From: Micromonospora inyonensis
GTDB lineage: Bacteria; Actinomycetota; Actinomycetes; Mycobacteriales; Micromonosporaceae
DNA length: 64,000 bases
Reading direction: 5' to 3'
Assembly: GCF_900091415.1 (NCBI RefSeq)
Contig: NZ_FMHU01000001.1
Coordinates: 992,001 to 1,056,000 of the forward strand
Under the pieces are notes generated by a model. The model was not told the DNA's origin, ran no database searches, and was given only the letters and a program-made list of their open reading frames with translations. Both the position numbers and the translations under genes were made by a program. Positions 43,117 to 50,999 of the stretch are shown piece after piece. Within the stretch, counting starts at the first letter, position 1. Each line of letters starts with the position of its first letter.

Positions 43117-43842
43117 CTACCGGTCGGCAGCGCTGCCGGGGATGGCCGATCGGGTGAAAAGCACCGATCCGGGGGACTCCTCCAGGCGTAGCCGGTCCGA
43201 CCACGGCACCACCTCGTGGGCGCCACCGGCCAGCACGGCCGCGTGCACCGCGCGGGCGAGCGGGGCACCCCAACGGGAGCGGGGTCCGCCGTAGGGATCG
43301 ACCGGGCCGTCCGTGGGACAGAGCACCGTCACCGCGTCGGTCGGGGTGCCGGTGGCCGGCAGTCCCAGTTCGACGATCGCCTGGGTCTTCGCCTCGGTCG
43401 CGGTGGCCACGGCGTTGACCAGCGCGGCGTCGCCGAGCCGGACGGGCACCAGGGCCACGATGTTGACCGTGCCGACCGGTTCCACGGCGGCCGGGATCGC
43501 CGGGGCGGCGGCCTGGACCGGGGTGCCCAGCCCGACCGTCGCCCAGACCCGGACCCCACCGTCGGCGCGGGCCACCACCTCGGCGACGTCGACGCCGGTC
43601 AGCAGGCCGACGCCGGGTCCGTCGAGGTCGAGCTGGCGGGCCAGGCCGGCAAGGTGGTCGGCCGGGTCGTCCCGGTGGTACGTCATCGGCACGGTCGCGT
43701 TGACCACCCAGTGCCGTACCCCGATCCCTCCGCCGAGCGGGGCGGACGTGATCGCGTACAACGGCCGGTGGGTGCGCCAGCACAGCAGTGGCACGTCCCG
43801 GCCGTCCTCGGGCCGGCTGGTCAGGAAGGGCTCGCTCAACAC
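43117..43842 (-). CDS. cbiZ: Adenosylcobinamide amidohydrolase
   Basis: Removes the amide side chain of adenosylcobinamide so it can be salvaged into cobalamin synthesis. 241 residues from GTG 43842 (VLSEPFLTSRP), with AGGG nine bases upstream; ATG 43923 would add 27 Pro/Gly-rich residues. Typical CbiZ text: RPLYAITSAPLGGGIGVRHW, NATVPMTYHRDDP, GVGLLTGVDV, GTVNIVALVPVRLGDAALVNAVATATEAKTQAI and PTDAVTVLCP. No other cobalamin genes and no cobalamin riboswitch are seen here; the 216-bp gap to crp is shared with the divergent regulator. Confidence 0.85.
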   Translation of the reverse strand: MLSEPFLTSRPEDGRDVPLLCWRTHRPLYAITSAPLGGGIGVRHWVVNATVPMTYHRDDPADHLAGLARQLDLDGPGVGLLTGVDVAEVVARADGGVRVWATVGLGTPVQAAAPAIPAAVEPVGTVNIVALVPVRLGDAALVNAVATATEAKTQAIVELGLPATGTPTDAVTVLCPTDGPVDPYGGPRSRWGAPLARAVHAAVLAGGAHEVVPWSDRLRLEESPGSVLFTRSAIPGSAADR

Positions 43843-44058
43843 GCCGGTGACCCTACGACCGGCACCCGGCGGAGCGCTCCCCCCGGGTCGAATCGGTGGA
43901 TCATGGGCGTTGATCAGGCCCATCTCGTTCCGTCCAACGATCAACTTCCAGGGGTGCGCCTCTGACAACGGCTCACGTGCGCCTAGACTGGCGTCGCGCG
44001 CGGGATCAGCGGACGGCGGACCCAGCCGACGGACGGCACGCGCAGGCGGAGGTGCGCG

Positions 44059-44736
44059 ATGGACGAGGTACTGGCCCGTAGTGGGATCTTCCAGGGCGTC
44101 GACCCGGAGGCGGCCGAGGCGCTCGCCAAGGAGATGGAGACTATCGAGGTCCGCAAGGGCGAGGTGGTCTTCAACGAGGGCGAGCCCGGCGACAGCCTTT
44201 ACATCCTGCTTTCCGGCAAAATCAAGGTGGGGCGGCGGGCCGCGGACGGCCGACAGAACCTCATCGCGGTGATGGGTCCGTCGGACATGGTCGGCGAGTT
44301 GTCGCTCTTCGACCCGGGTCCGCGTACGGCCACGGCCACCGCGGTCACCGACACCCGGCTGGTCCGGCTGCGCAAGCAGGCGCTGCGGCCGTGGCTGAAC
44401 AACCGACCCGAGATCGCCGAGCAGCTCCTCCGGGTGCTGGCCCGTCGGCTCCGGCGGACGAACGACTCGCTGGCCGACCTGATCTTCACCGACGTGCCCG
44501 GCCGGGTCGCCAAGAACCTGCTCCAGATGGCCGGCCGGTTCGGCACCCGCGACGGCGGCGTGCTGCGGGTGACGCACGACCTCACCCAGGAGGAGATCGC
44601 GCAGCTCGTCGGCGCATCCCGGGAGACGGTCAACAAGGCGCTGGCCGACTTCGCGTCCCGGGGCTGGCTGCGCCTGGACGGCAAGAGCATCATCATCCTC
44701 GACCCGGAGCGGCTCGCCCGCCGGGCACGCGTCTGA
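44059..44736 (+). CDS. crp: Crp/Fnr-family cAMP-type global regulator
   Basis: 225 residues from ATG 44059. A cyclic-nucleotide-binding domain (residues ~1-115) has the phosphate-binding cassette [17 protein letters not shown], with Glu and Arg in the positions used to hold cAMP. The dimer helix is [18 protein letters not shown]. The C-terminal winged helix-turn-helix is [24 protein letters not shown]. Very close in look to mycobacterial Crp (Rv3676) and corynebacterial GlxR, and in the equivalent place after nth. A class III cyclase is encoded at 56.8-60.5 kb and could supply its ligand. A strong terminator follows. Confidence 0.94.
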   Translation: MDEVLARSGIFQGVDPEAAEALAKEMETIEVRKGEVVFNEGEPGDSLYILLSGKIKVGRRAADGRQNLIAVMGPSDMVGELSLFDPGPRTATATAVTDTRLVRLRKQALRPWLNNRPEIAEQLLRVLARRLRRTNDSLADLIFTDVPGRVAKNLLQMAGRFGTRDGGVLRVTHDLTQEEIAQLVGASRETVNKALADFASRGWLRLDGKSIIILDPERLARRARV

Positions 44737-44747
44737 CCCAGGTCTTC

Positions 44748-44775
44748 CGGGAGGGCCCCTCGGTGGGCCCTCCCG
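44748..44775 (+). terminator. Strong intrinsic terminator after crp
   Basis: Perfect 11-bp stem CGGGAGGGCCC / GGGCCCTCCCG with a 6-base loop (CTCGGT), 11 bp after the crp stop, followed by ATTCCTT. Confidence 0.85.
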
Positions 44776-44920
44776 ATTCCTTCGCGACGACGAGGCGGTG
44801 ACCGTCTTCGGCCCCCGCGACGGCCGCTGACAGCAGCGGCTCCCGGCCGCCACCCGCCGCGCTCCACCCACCGGGCCTCCGTCCCCGCACGCCCGTCGGC
44901 CGAACGCTGGTGACCAAAAA

Positions 44921-44934
44921 AGTCAGGCTTGACT
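44921..44934. promoter_or_regulatory. Candidate TetR operator and -35 element
   Basis: AGTCA-GGCT-TGACT is a perfect 5-bp inverted repeat in an A/T-rich island (runs of A before, TGTTTGTTT after), 30 bp before the TetR start at 44964. TTGACT at 44929-44934 could act as a -35 hexamer, so a repressor bound here would block transcription of the whole catabolic operon. Confidence 0.5.
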
Positions 44935-44963
44935 GTTTGTTTCTCGGACGGCAGGCTGGCGAC

Positions 44964-45569
44964 GTGCCCGCCCCACCGAGCCGCGTCCCGCAGCAGGAGC
45001 GCAGCCGTGCCACCCGCGCGCGGCTACTGGAGGCGACCGTCGACTGCCTGGTGGAGTACGGCTGGTCCGGCACCACGACCACGGTGGTCGCCGCCCGCGC
45101 CGGGGTCTCCCGGGGCGCCCAACTGCACCACTACCCCACCCGGGCGGCCCTGGTCACCGCAGCCGTGGTCCACCTGGCCGAGCGTCGCGCGGCGGAACTG
45201 CGCGCCGAGGCCGAGGCGCTGCCGGCCGGCCCCCGGCGGTTCGACCGGGTGATCGACATGCTCGCCGCCGCCTTCACCGGTCCGCTCTTCGTCGCCGCCC
45301 TCGAACTCTGGGTGGCCGCCCGCACCGACCCGGAGCTACGCGCGGCCCTGGTGCCGTTGGAGGCCCGGGTCGGGCGGGAGATGCACCGGCTCACCGTGGC
45401 GCTGCTCGACGCCGACGAACGGCGTCCCGGGGTCCGCGAGGCGGTGCAGGCCACTCTCGACCTGCTCCGGGGACTCGGGGTGGCCAACCTGCTCACCGAC
45501 GACTCGGCCCGCCGCACCGCCCTGCTGAACACCTGGAAACGCCAGCTCGCCACCCTGCTCACCCCGTGA
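44964..45569 (+). CDS. TetR-family regulator of the downstream acyl-CoA operon
   Basis: 201 residues from GTG 44964; the open frame starts at 44910 but would run through the candidate operator. The N-terminal helix-turn-helix is GTTTTVVAARAGVSRGAQLHHYPTR in two parts (GTTTTVVAARAGVS, RGAQLHHYPTR). The C-terminal ligand domain is all-helical (FDRVIDMLAAAFTGPLFVAALELWVAARTD). The gene is separated by only 12 bases from a mini-ORF and 59 bases from AtuA, so it heads the operon. It probably represses it in the absence of an acyl-CoA inducer; ligand unknown. Confidence 0.85.
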   Translation: MPAPPSRVPQQERSRATRARLLEATVDCLVEYGWSGTTTTVVAARAGVSRGAQLHHYPTRAALVTAAVVHLAERRAAELRAEAEALPAGPRRFDRVIDMLAAAFTGPLFVAALELWVAARTDPELRAALVPLEARVGREMHRLTVALLDADERRPGVREAVQATLDLLRGLGVANLLTDDSARRTALLNTWKRQLATLLTP

Positions 45570-45581
45570 CCGGAGGCAACC

Positions 45582-45632
45582 ATGGTCGTCCTGTCGGACC
45601 TGCCCGTTCGTCCCGCGACGGTGGTCGCGTGA
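45582..45632 (+). CDS. Candidate 16-codon mini-ORF before atuA
   Basis: ATG 45582, seven bases after a clear CGGAGG, encodes MVVLSDLPVRPATVVA and stops at a TGA that overlaps the AtuA GTG (45629) as GTGA. The AtuA start itself has no good ribosome site, so translation may arrive through this mini-ORF. Not proven. Confidence 0.4.
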   Translation: MVVLSDLPVRPATVVA

Positions 45633-47353
45633 TCCGGATCGGCAACGCCTCGGGCTTCTACGGTGATCGGTCCACCGCCTGGCGGGAGATGCTCGACGGC
45701 GGCGAACTCGACGTGCTCACCGGCGACTACCTCGCCGAGCTGTCCATGTTGATCCTCGGCCGGGACCGGCTGCGCGACTCCTCCCTCGGCTACGCGAAGA
45801 CGTTCCTCACGCAGCTGGAGGGCATCCTCGGCACCGCGCTGGAGCGGGGCGTACGGATCGTGACCAACGCCGGGGGCGTCAATCCCGCCGGGCTGGCCGC
45901 CGCGATCGGGACGCTCGCCGACCGCCTCGGTCTCACCGTCCGGGTCGGACACGTCGAGGGCGACGCCCTGGCACGGCCGGACGCGCTCACCGCGAACGCG
46001 TACCTGGGCGCGTTCGGCATCGCGGCCTGCCTGGAGGCGGGCGCGGACGTGGTGGTCACCGGGCGGGTCACCGACGCCTCCCTGGTGGTCGGTCCGGGCA
46101 TCGCCCGGTTCGGGTGGCGGCGGGACGACCTCGACGCCCTCGCCGGGGCCACCGTCGCCGGGCACCTGATCGAGTGCGGGGCGCAGGTGACCGGCGGGAA
46201 CTTCAGCTTCTTCACCGAGCTGCCGGACGGCGGACGGCGTCCCGGCTTCCCCGTCGTCGAGCTGCACCCGGACGGCTCGTCGGTGATCACCAAGCACCCG
46301 GGCACCGGCGGGGCGGTCACCGTGGAGACGGTCACCGCACAACTCCTCTACGAGATCGGCGGGCCGGACTACCTCGGGCCGGACGTGGTGACCCGGCTCG
46401 ACACGGTGACCCTGCACCAGGATGGTCCCGACCGGGTACGGGTCAGCGGCACCCGGGGCACCCCGCCGCCGGCCACCCTGAAGGTGGGCGTCAACAACCT
46501 CGGCGGATTCCGCAACTCGATGACCTTCGTCCTCTGCGGACTGGACGTCCCGGCCAAGGCGGCGCTGGTCCGCGAGCAGATCGAGGCGGCGGTCGGGCCG
46601 GCGGGGCTGGAGTTCCGGCTCGCCCGCACCGACCACGTCGACGCGGACGACACGGAGACGGCGAGCGCGCTGCTGCACGTCCACCTGCGGGACGGCGACC
46701 GGGCGCGGGCCGGGCGGGCCTTCTCGGCCGCCGCGGTGGAACTGGCCCTCGCCTCCTACCCGGGCTGCACGCTGACCACCCTGCCCGGCGACGCGACGCC
46801 GTACGGGGTGTTCACCTCCGACACGGTGCCGCAGGACGCGGTCGCCCACGTCGCCGTGCTCCCCACGGGTGAACGCGTGCCGATCCCGCCCCCACCGCTG
46901 ACGTGTGAGCAGGGGCCCCCGGCAGCGCACAAATCACCTGTAGGGGTCCCTTCCTACCACCTCAGGCGGGGGGCACTCGGAAAGCTGGTGGGGGCACGCT
47001 CGGGCGACAAGGGCGGTGACGCGAACCTCGGGGTCTGGGCGCGCTCCGAGCCGGCGTACGCCTGGCTGCGCGGCTGGCTGACCGTCGAACGCCTCGGCGA
47101 GTTGCTGCCGGAGACCGCCGGGCTGACCGTCGAGCGGTACGAGCTGCCCGACCTGCGCGCGGTGAACTTCGTGATCCGGGGCCTGCTCGGCCAGGGGGTG
47201 GCCGCCTCCACCCGGTTCGACCCCCAGGCCAAGGCGCTCGGTGAGCTGCTCCGGGCCCGGATCGTGGACCTGCCGGCGGAGCTGCTGCCGGCCGAGGGGA
47301 CGACACGGTCGGCACCGCCGGATGTCCGTGGCGGGGCGGAGGACCGGCGGTGA
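45629..47353 (+). CDS. AtuA-family acyclic terpene utilisation protein (DUF1446 + ferredoxin-fold domain)
   Basis: 574 residues from GTG 45629. Residues 1-~420 are the AtuA/DUF1446 domain (IRIGNASGFYGDRSTAWREML, IVTNAGGVNPAGLA, GADVVVTGRVTDASLVVGP, YLGPDVVTRLDT). Residues ~448-565 are the AtuA-like C-terminal domain (LGKLVGARSGDKGGDANLGVW ... LRAVNFVIRGLLGQG). In pseudomonads AtuA is encoded with geranyl-CoA carboxylase for citronellol degradation, but its reaction is not settled. The linker at ~425-444 is encoded by an inserted GC-rich repeat. It overlaps the carboxyltransferase gene by GTGA. Confidence 0.85.
   Translation: MIRIGNASGFYGDRSTAWREMLDGGELDVLTGDYLAELSMLILGRDRLRDSSLGYAKTFLTQLEGILGTALERGVRIVTNAGGVNPAGLAAAIGTLADRLGLTVRVGHVEGDALARPDALTANAYLGAFGIAACLEAGADVVVTGRVTDASLVVGPGIARFGWRRDDLDALAGATVAGHLIECGAQVTGGNFSFFTELPDGGRRPGFPVVELHPDGSSVITKHPGTGGAVTVETVTAQLLYEIGGPDYLGPDVVTRLDTVTLHQDGPDRVRVSGTRGTPPPATLKVGVNNLGGFRNSMTFVLCGLDVPAKAALVREQIEAAVGPAGLEFRLARTDHVDADDTETASALLHVHLRDGDRARAGRAFSAAAVELALASYPGCTLTTLPGDATPYGVFTSDTVPQDAVAHVAVLPTGERVPIPPPPLTCEQGPPAAHKSPVGVPSYHLRRGALGKLVGARSGDKGGDANLGVWARSEPAYAWLRGWLTVERLGELLPETAGLTVERYELPDLRAVNFVIRGLLGQGVAASTRFDPQAKALGELLRARIVDLPAELLPAEGTTRSAPPDVRGGAEDRR
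46908..46958. repeat. Interspersed GC-palindrome repeat inserted in frame in AtuA
   Basis: Two complementary-looking ends, GAGCAGGGGCCCC and GGGGTCCCTTCCTACC, flank an A/T-containing middle (CACAAATCACC), all atypical for the surrounding gene. The pattern resembles small interspersed repeats I recall from Micromonospora intergenic regions. Here it lies inside a gene, at the domain linker, without a stop. Confidence 0.5.
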
Positions 47354-48951
47354 CCACGTTGCGCAGCACCGTCGATCCCACCTCGGCAGTCCACCGGGCC
47401 AACCGGGAGGCCCTGCTGTCCCGGCTGGCCGAGCTGGACGAGGCGCTGGACGCCGCCCGGGCCGGCGGCGGTGAGAAGTACGTCGCCCGGCACCACCGGC
47501 GCGGCAAACTCCTGCCCCGGGAGCGGATCGAGCTGCTGCTCGACCCGGACAGCCCGTTCCTGGAGCTGTCGCCGGTGGCCGCGTACGGCACGGACTTCCC
47601 GGTCGGGGCGAGCGTGGTGACCGGCATCGGGGTGGTCGAGGGGGTGGAGTGCCTGATCCTCGCCAACGACCCGACGGTACGCGGTGGCGCGGTCAACCCG
47701 TGGTCGTTGCGGAAGACCCGGCGGGCCGGGGAGATCGCGCTGGCCAACCGGCTGCCGATGGTGAACCTGGTCGAGTCGGCCGGGGCCGACCTGCCCACCC
47801 AGGCGGAGATCTTCATCCCGGGCGGTCGGGTGTTCCGGGACCTGACCCGGCTCAGCGCCGCGAAGATCCCCACGGTCAGCGTGGTCTTCGGCAACGCCAC
47901 CGCCGGTGGGGCGTACATCCCGGGCATGTCCGACCAGACGATCATGGTCCGGGACCGGTCGCAGGTCTACCTGGCCGGGCCGCCACTGGTGAAGATGGCC
48001 ACCGGCGAGGACGCCGACGACGAGTCGCTGGGCGGGGCGGTGATGCACGCCACCCGTTCCGGGCTGGCCGACTTCCTCGCCGCCGACGAGCGGGACGCCA
48101 TCCGGCTGGCCCGGCGGTGCGTACGCCGGCTCAACTGGCGCAAGCAGGGCCCACCGCCCCGCACCCCGCACCCCGCACCACCCCGGTACGACCCGGAGGA
48201 GCTGCTCGGCATCGTCAGCGCCGACCTGAAGGTGCCGTTCGACCCGCGTGAGGTCCTCGCACGGATGCTGGACGGCAGCGAGTTCGACGAGTTCAAGCCG
48301 GCCTACGGCACCGCGCTGGTCACCGGCTGGGGCGAGCTGCACGGGTACCCGGTCGGCGTGCTGGCCAACGCCCGGGGCGTGCTGTTCAGCGAGGAGGCGC
48401 AGAAGGCGGCCCAGTTCATCCAGCTCGCCAACGCCACCGACACCCCGCTGGTCTTCCTCCAGAACACCACCGGCTACATGGTCGGCACCGAGTACGAGCA
48501 GCGCGGCATCATCAAGCACGGCGCGCTGATGATCAATGCGGTGTCGAACTCGACCGTGCCGCACCTGACGGTCAACCTGGGCGCGTCCTACGGCGCGGGG
48601 AACTACGGCATGTGCGGGCGGGCGTACGAACCACGGTTCCTGTTCACCTGGCCGAACGCGCGCTCGGCGGTGATGGGACCGGCCCAGCTGGCCGGGGTGC
48701 TGTCCATCGTGGCCCGGCAGGCCGCCGAGGCCCGGGGACGCGAGTACGACGAGGACTCCGACACCGCGATGCGGATGATGGTCGAGCAGCAGATCGAGTC
48801 GCAGTCCGGGGCGCTGTTCCTCTCCGGCCGGCTCTACGACGACGGGGTCATCGACCCCCGGGACACCCGTACCGTCCTCGGTCTCTGCCTGTCGGCGGTG
48901 CACGGCGCACCGGTACGGGGCGCGGACGGCTTCGGCGTCTTCCGGTTGTGA
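47350..48951 (+). CDS. Acyl-CoA carboxylase carboxyltransferase (beta) subunit
   Basis: 533 residues from GTG 47350. Partner of the biotin carboxylase at 49023; transfers CO2 from biotin to a branched acyl-CoA. N-half: YVARHHRRGKLLPRERIELLLDP, NDPTVRGGAVNPWSLRKTRR, GNATAGGAYIPGMSD. C-half: ARGVLFSEEAQKAAQFIQLA, PLVFLQNTTGYMVGTEYEQRG, NLGASYGAGNYGMCGRAYEP, FTWPNARSAVMGPAQLAGVL. The wording is that of methylcrotonoyl- or geranyl-CoA carboxylases rather than propionyl-CoA carboxylase. AtuA next door argues for geranyl or a similar substrate; actinobacterial leucine-pathway clusters argue for methylcrotonyl. Confidence 0.9.
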   Translation: MTTLRSTVDPTSAVHRANREALLSRLAELDEALDAARAGGGEKYVARHHRRGKLLPRERIELLLDPDSPFLELSPVAAYGTDFPVGASVVTGIGVVEGVECLILANDPTVRGGAVNPWSLRKTRRAGEIALANRLPMVNLVESAGADLPTQAEIFIPGGRVFRDLTRLSAAKIPTVSVVFGNATAGGAYIPGMSDQTIMVRDRSQVYLAGPPLVKMATGEDADDESLGGAVMHATRSGLADFLAADERDAIRLARRCVRRLNWRKQGPPPRTPHPAPPRYDPEELLGIVSADLKVPFDPREVLARMLDGSEFDEFKPAYGTALVTGWGELHGYPVGVLANARGVLFSEEAQKAAQFIQLANATDTPLVFLQNTTGYMVGTEYEQRGIIKHGALMINAVSNSTVPHLTVNLGASYGAGNYGMCGRAYEPRFLFTWPNARSAVMGPAQLAGVLSIVARQAAEARGREYDEDSDTAMRMMVEQQIESQSGALFLSGRLYDDGVIDPRDTRTVLGLCLSAVHGAPVRGADGFGVFRL

Positions 48952-48955
48952 CTCC

Positions 48956-49008
48956 GGTGAGCGCGAGGAACGCAGCGAAGCGGAGTCCCGCAGTCGCGAA
49001 CGAAGGGC
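48956..49008. repeat. Interspersed small repeat before the biotin carboxylase gene
   Basis: The 71-bp gap between the two carboxylase genes is almost filled by GTGAGCGCGAGGAACGCAGC and GGAGTCCCGCAGTCGCGAAC-type sequence, purine-rich with short internal repeats (GCGAAG, GCGAAC). I recall similar sequences scattered in Micromonosporaceae intergenic regions; not checked here. Confidence 0.45.
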
Positions 49009-49022
49009 ATGGTCAGCTGCCG

Positions 49023-50999
49023 ATGATCGCCAGACTTCTCGTGGCCAACCGGGGTGAGATCGCCCGCCGGATCTTCGCCACCTGCCGGACGCTCGGCGTG
49101 GAGACGGTCGCCGTGCACTCCGACGCGGACGCCGACGCGCCCTTCGTGGGCGAGGCCGACCGGGCGGTACGCCTGCCCGGCAACACACCCGCCGAGACGT
49201 ACCTGCGGGTCGACCTGATCCTGGACGCGGCCCGGCGCAGCGGCGCGGACGCCGTCCACCCCGGCTACGGCTTCCTCGCGGAGAACGCCGACTTCGCGGC
49301 GGCGGTGGCCGACGCCGGGCTGACCTGGGTCGGCCCACCGGCCGCCGCCATCGCGGCGATGGGCGACAAGGTGGCGGCCAAGACGCTGCTCGCGGCGGCT
49401 GGCGTGCCGATGCTGCCGACCTGGACCGACCCCGGCCAGGTCACCGACTTCCCGGTGCTGGTCAAGGCGTCCGCGGGCGGCGGTGGGCGGGGCATGCGTG
49501 TCGTCCGGGACGCCGACGGCCTCGCCGGGGCGGTCGCCTCCGCGAGCCGTGAGGCGGCCAGCGCGTTCGGCGACGGCACGGTCTTCGTCGAGCGGTACGT
49601 CGAACGTGGCCGCCACGTCGAGGTGCAGATCTTCGGGGACACCCACGGCACGGTCGCCGCGCAGGGCGTACGCGAGTGCTCGATCCAGCGTCGGCACCAG
49701 AAGCTCGTCGAGGAGGCCCCGGGAGTCCTTCCGCCGGAACTGCGGCAGCGGCTGCACGAGGCCGCGGTGGCCGCCGGGCGGACGGTCGGCTACGTCGGCG
49801 CGGGCACGGTGGAGTTCCTGCTCGCCCCCACCGGCGAGTTCTTCTTCCTGGAGATGAACACCCGTCTCCAGGTCGAGCACCCGGTCACCGAACTCACCAC
49901 CGGCCTGGACCTCGTCCGGCTGCAACTGCTGGTCGCCGAGGGCGAACCGCTGCCGTTCACGCAGGCCCCACCGGTCGACGGCCACGCGATCGAGGTACGG
50001 CTCTGCGCCGAGGACCCGCCGCGCGACTGGCGTCCGGCGACCGGCACCCTGCACCGGTTCGCCGTGCCCGGGGTGGCCGTCGAGTTCGGCGGCCTCACGC
50101 GCCCGGGTCTGCGGCTGGACTCCGGCGTGGCGGACGGCTCCACCGTGGGCGTGCACTACGACTCGATGCTGACGAAGCTCGTCGCCTGGGGGCCGACCCG
50201 CGCACAGGCGGCCCGGCTGCTGGCCGGCGCACTGGCGCGGGCCGAACTGCACGGGGTGGCCACCAACCGCGACCTGCTGGTCCGGGTGCTGCGCAGCCCG
50301 GAGTTCCTCGCCGCCGAGGTCGACACCGGTTTCCTCGACCGGCACCCGGAGGTCTTCGTCCCGCTGCTGCCCGCCGCCGAGCTGCCGCTGACCGCCCTCG
50401 CCGCCGCGCTCGCCTCGGCCGCCGCCCGCCGCGCCGATGCACCGGTGCTCGGTTCCCTCCCGTCCGGTTGGCGGAACGTTGCGGCGTTTCCCCAGGTCAC
50501 CCGCTTTGCCGGGCCGGACGGCGAGATCGAGGTCCGGTACCGGCTGGACCGCACCGGCGGGCTCGCCGAGTGGTCCACCGACCCGTCCGACGACCGGTCC
50601 GTCACCCTCGTCGGGGCCACCGGCGACCGGGTCGTGCTGGACGTCGACGGGGAGCGGCGGACGTACCGCGTACACCGGGTGGGGTCGGAGGTCTGCGTGG
50701 ACGGCCCGGACGGGGCGACGAGCCTCACCGGGCTGCCGCGTCTCCCGCTGCCCACCGCCGAGCTGGCGGCCGGCTCGTTGCTGGCACCGCTGCCCGGCAC
50801 GGTCGCCCGTCGGCACGTCGAGGTCGGTGCGCGGGTCGCCGCCGGTGACCCGCTGCTGACGCTGGAGGCGATGAAGCTCGAACACCCCGTGCTCGCCCCG
50901 GTCGACGGCGTCGTCACCGACCTGCCGGTGCCGACCGGCGGGCAGGTCGAGACGGGTGCCGTGCTGGCCGTGGTCGATCCGACCGAGGAGGACGCCTGA
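49023..50999 (+). CDS. Acyl-CoA carboxylase biotin carboxylase/biotin carrier (alpha) subunit
   Basis: 658 residues from ATG 49023 (MIARLLVANRGEIARRIF). Biotin carboxylase domain ~1-445: HPGYGFLAENADFA, the ATP-grasp glycine loop VKASAGGGGRGMRVV, CSIQRRHQKLVEEAP, FLEMNTRLQVEHPVTE. A middle BT-like domain follows. The C-terminal biotinyl domain has LEAMKLEHPVLAP with the lysine to be biotinylated. It carboxylates biotin with bicarbonate and ATP for the adjacent beta subunit. ATG of the acyl-CoA dehydrogenase overlaps its stop (TGATG). Confidence 0.93.
   Translation: MIARLLVANRGEIARRIFATCRTLGVETVAVHSDADADAPFVGEADRAVRLPGNTPAETYLRVDLILDAARRSGADAVHPGYGFLAENADFAAAVADAGLTWVGPPAAAIAAMGDKVAAKTLLAAAGVPMLPTWTDPGQVTDFPVLVKASAGGGGRGMRVVRDADGLAGAVASASREAASAFGDGTVFVERYVERGRHVEVQIFGDTHGTVAAQGVRECSIQRRHQKLVEEAPGVLPPELRQRLHEAAVAAGRTVGYVGAGTVEFLLAPTGEFFFLEMNTRLQVEHPVTELTTGLDLVRLQLLVAEGEPLPFTQAPPVDGHAIEVRLCAEDPPRDWRPATGTLHRFAVPGVAVEFGGLTRPGLRLDSGVADGSTVGVHYDSMLTKLVAWGPTRAQAARLLAGALARAELHGVATNRDLLVRVLRSPEFLAAEVDTGFLDRHPEVFVPLLPAAELPLTALAAALASAAARRADAPVLGSLPSGWRNVAAFPQVTRFAGPDGEIEVRYRLDRTGGLAEWSTDPSDDRSVTLVGATGDRVVLDVDGERRTYRVHRVGSEVCVDGPDGATSLTGLPRLPLPTAELAAGSLLAPLPGTVARRHVEVGARVAAGDPLLTLEAMKLEHPVLAPVDGVVTDLPVPTGGQVETGAVLAVVDPTEEDA

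Noticed and set aside
43843..44058. Cobalamin riboswitch upstream of cbiZ
   Set aside because: No segment in this gap resembles the conserved B12-box; only short GC-rich inverted repeats are present.
49009..49023. ATG 49009 as start of the biotin carboxylase
   Set aside because: It is in another frame; family similarity (IARLLVANRGEIA) begins right after ATG 49023.
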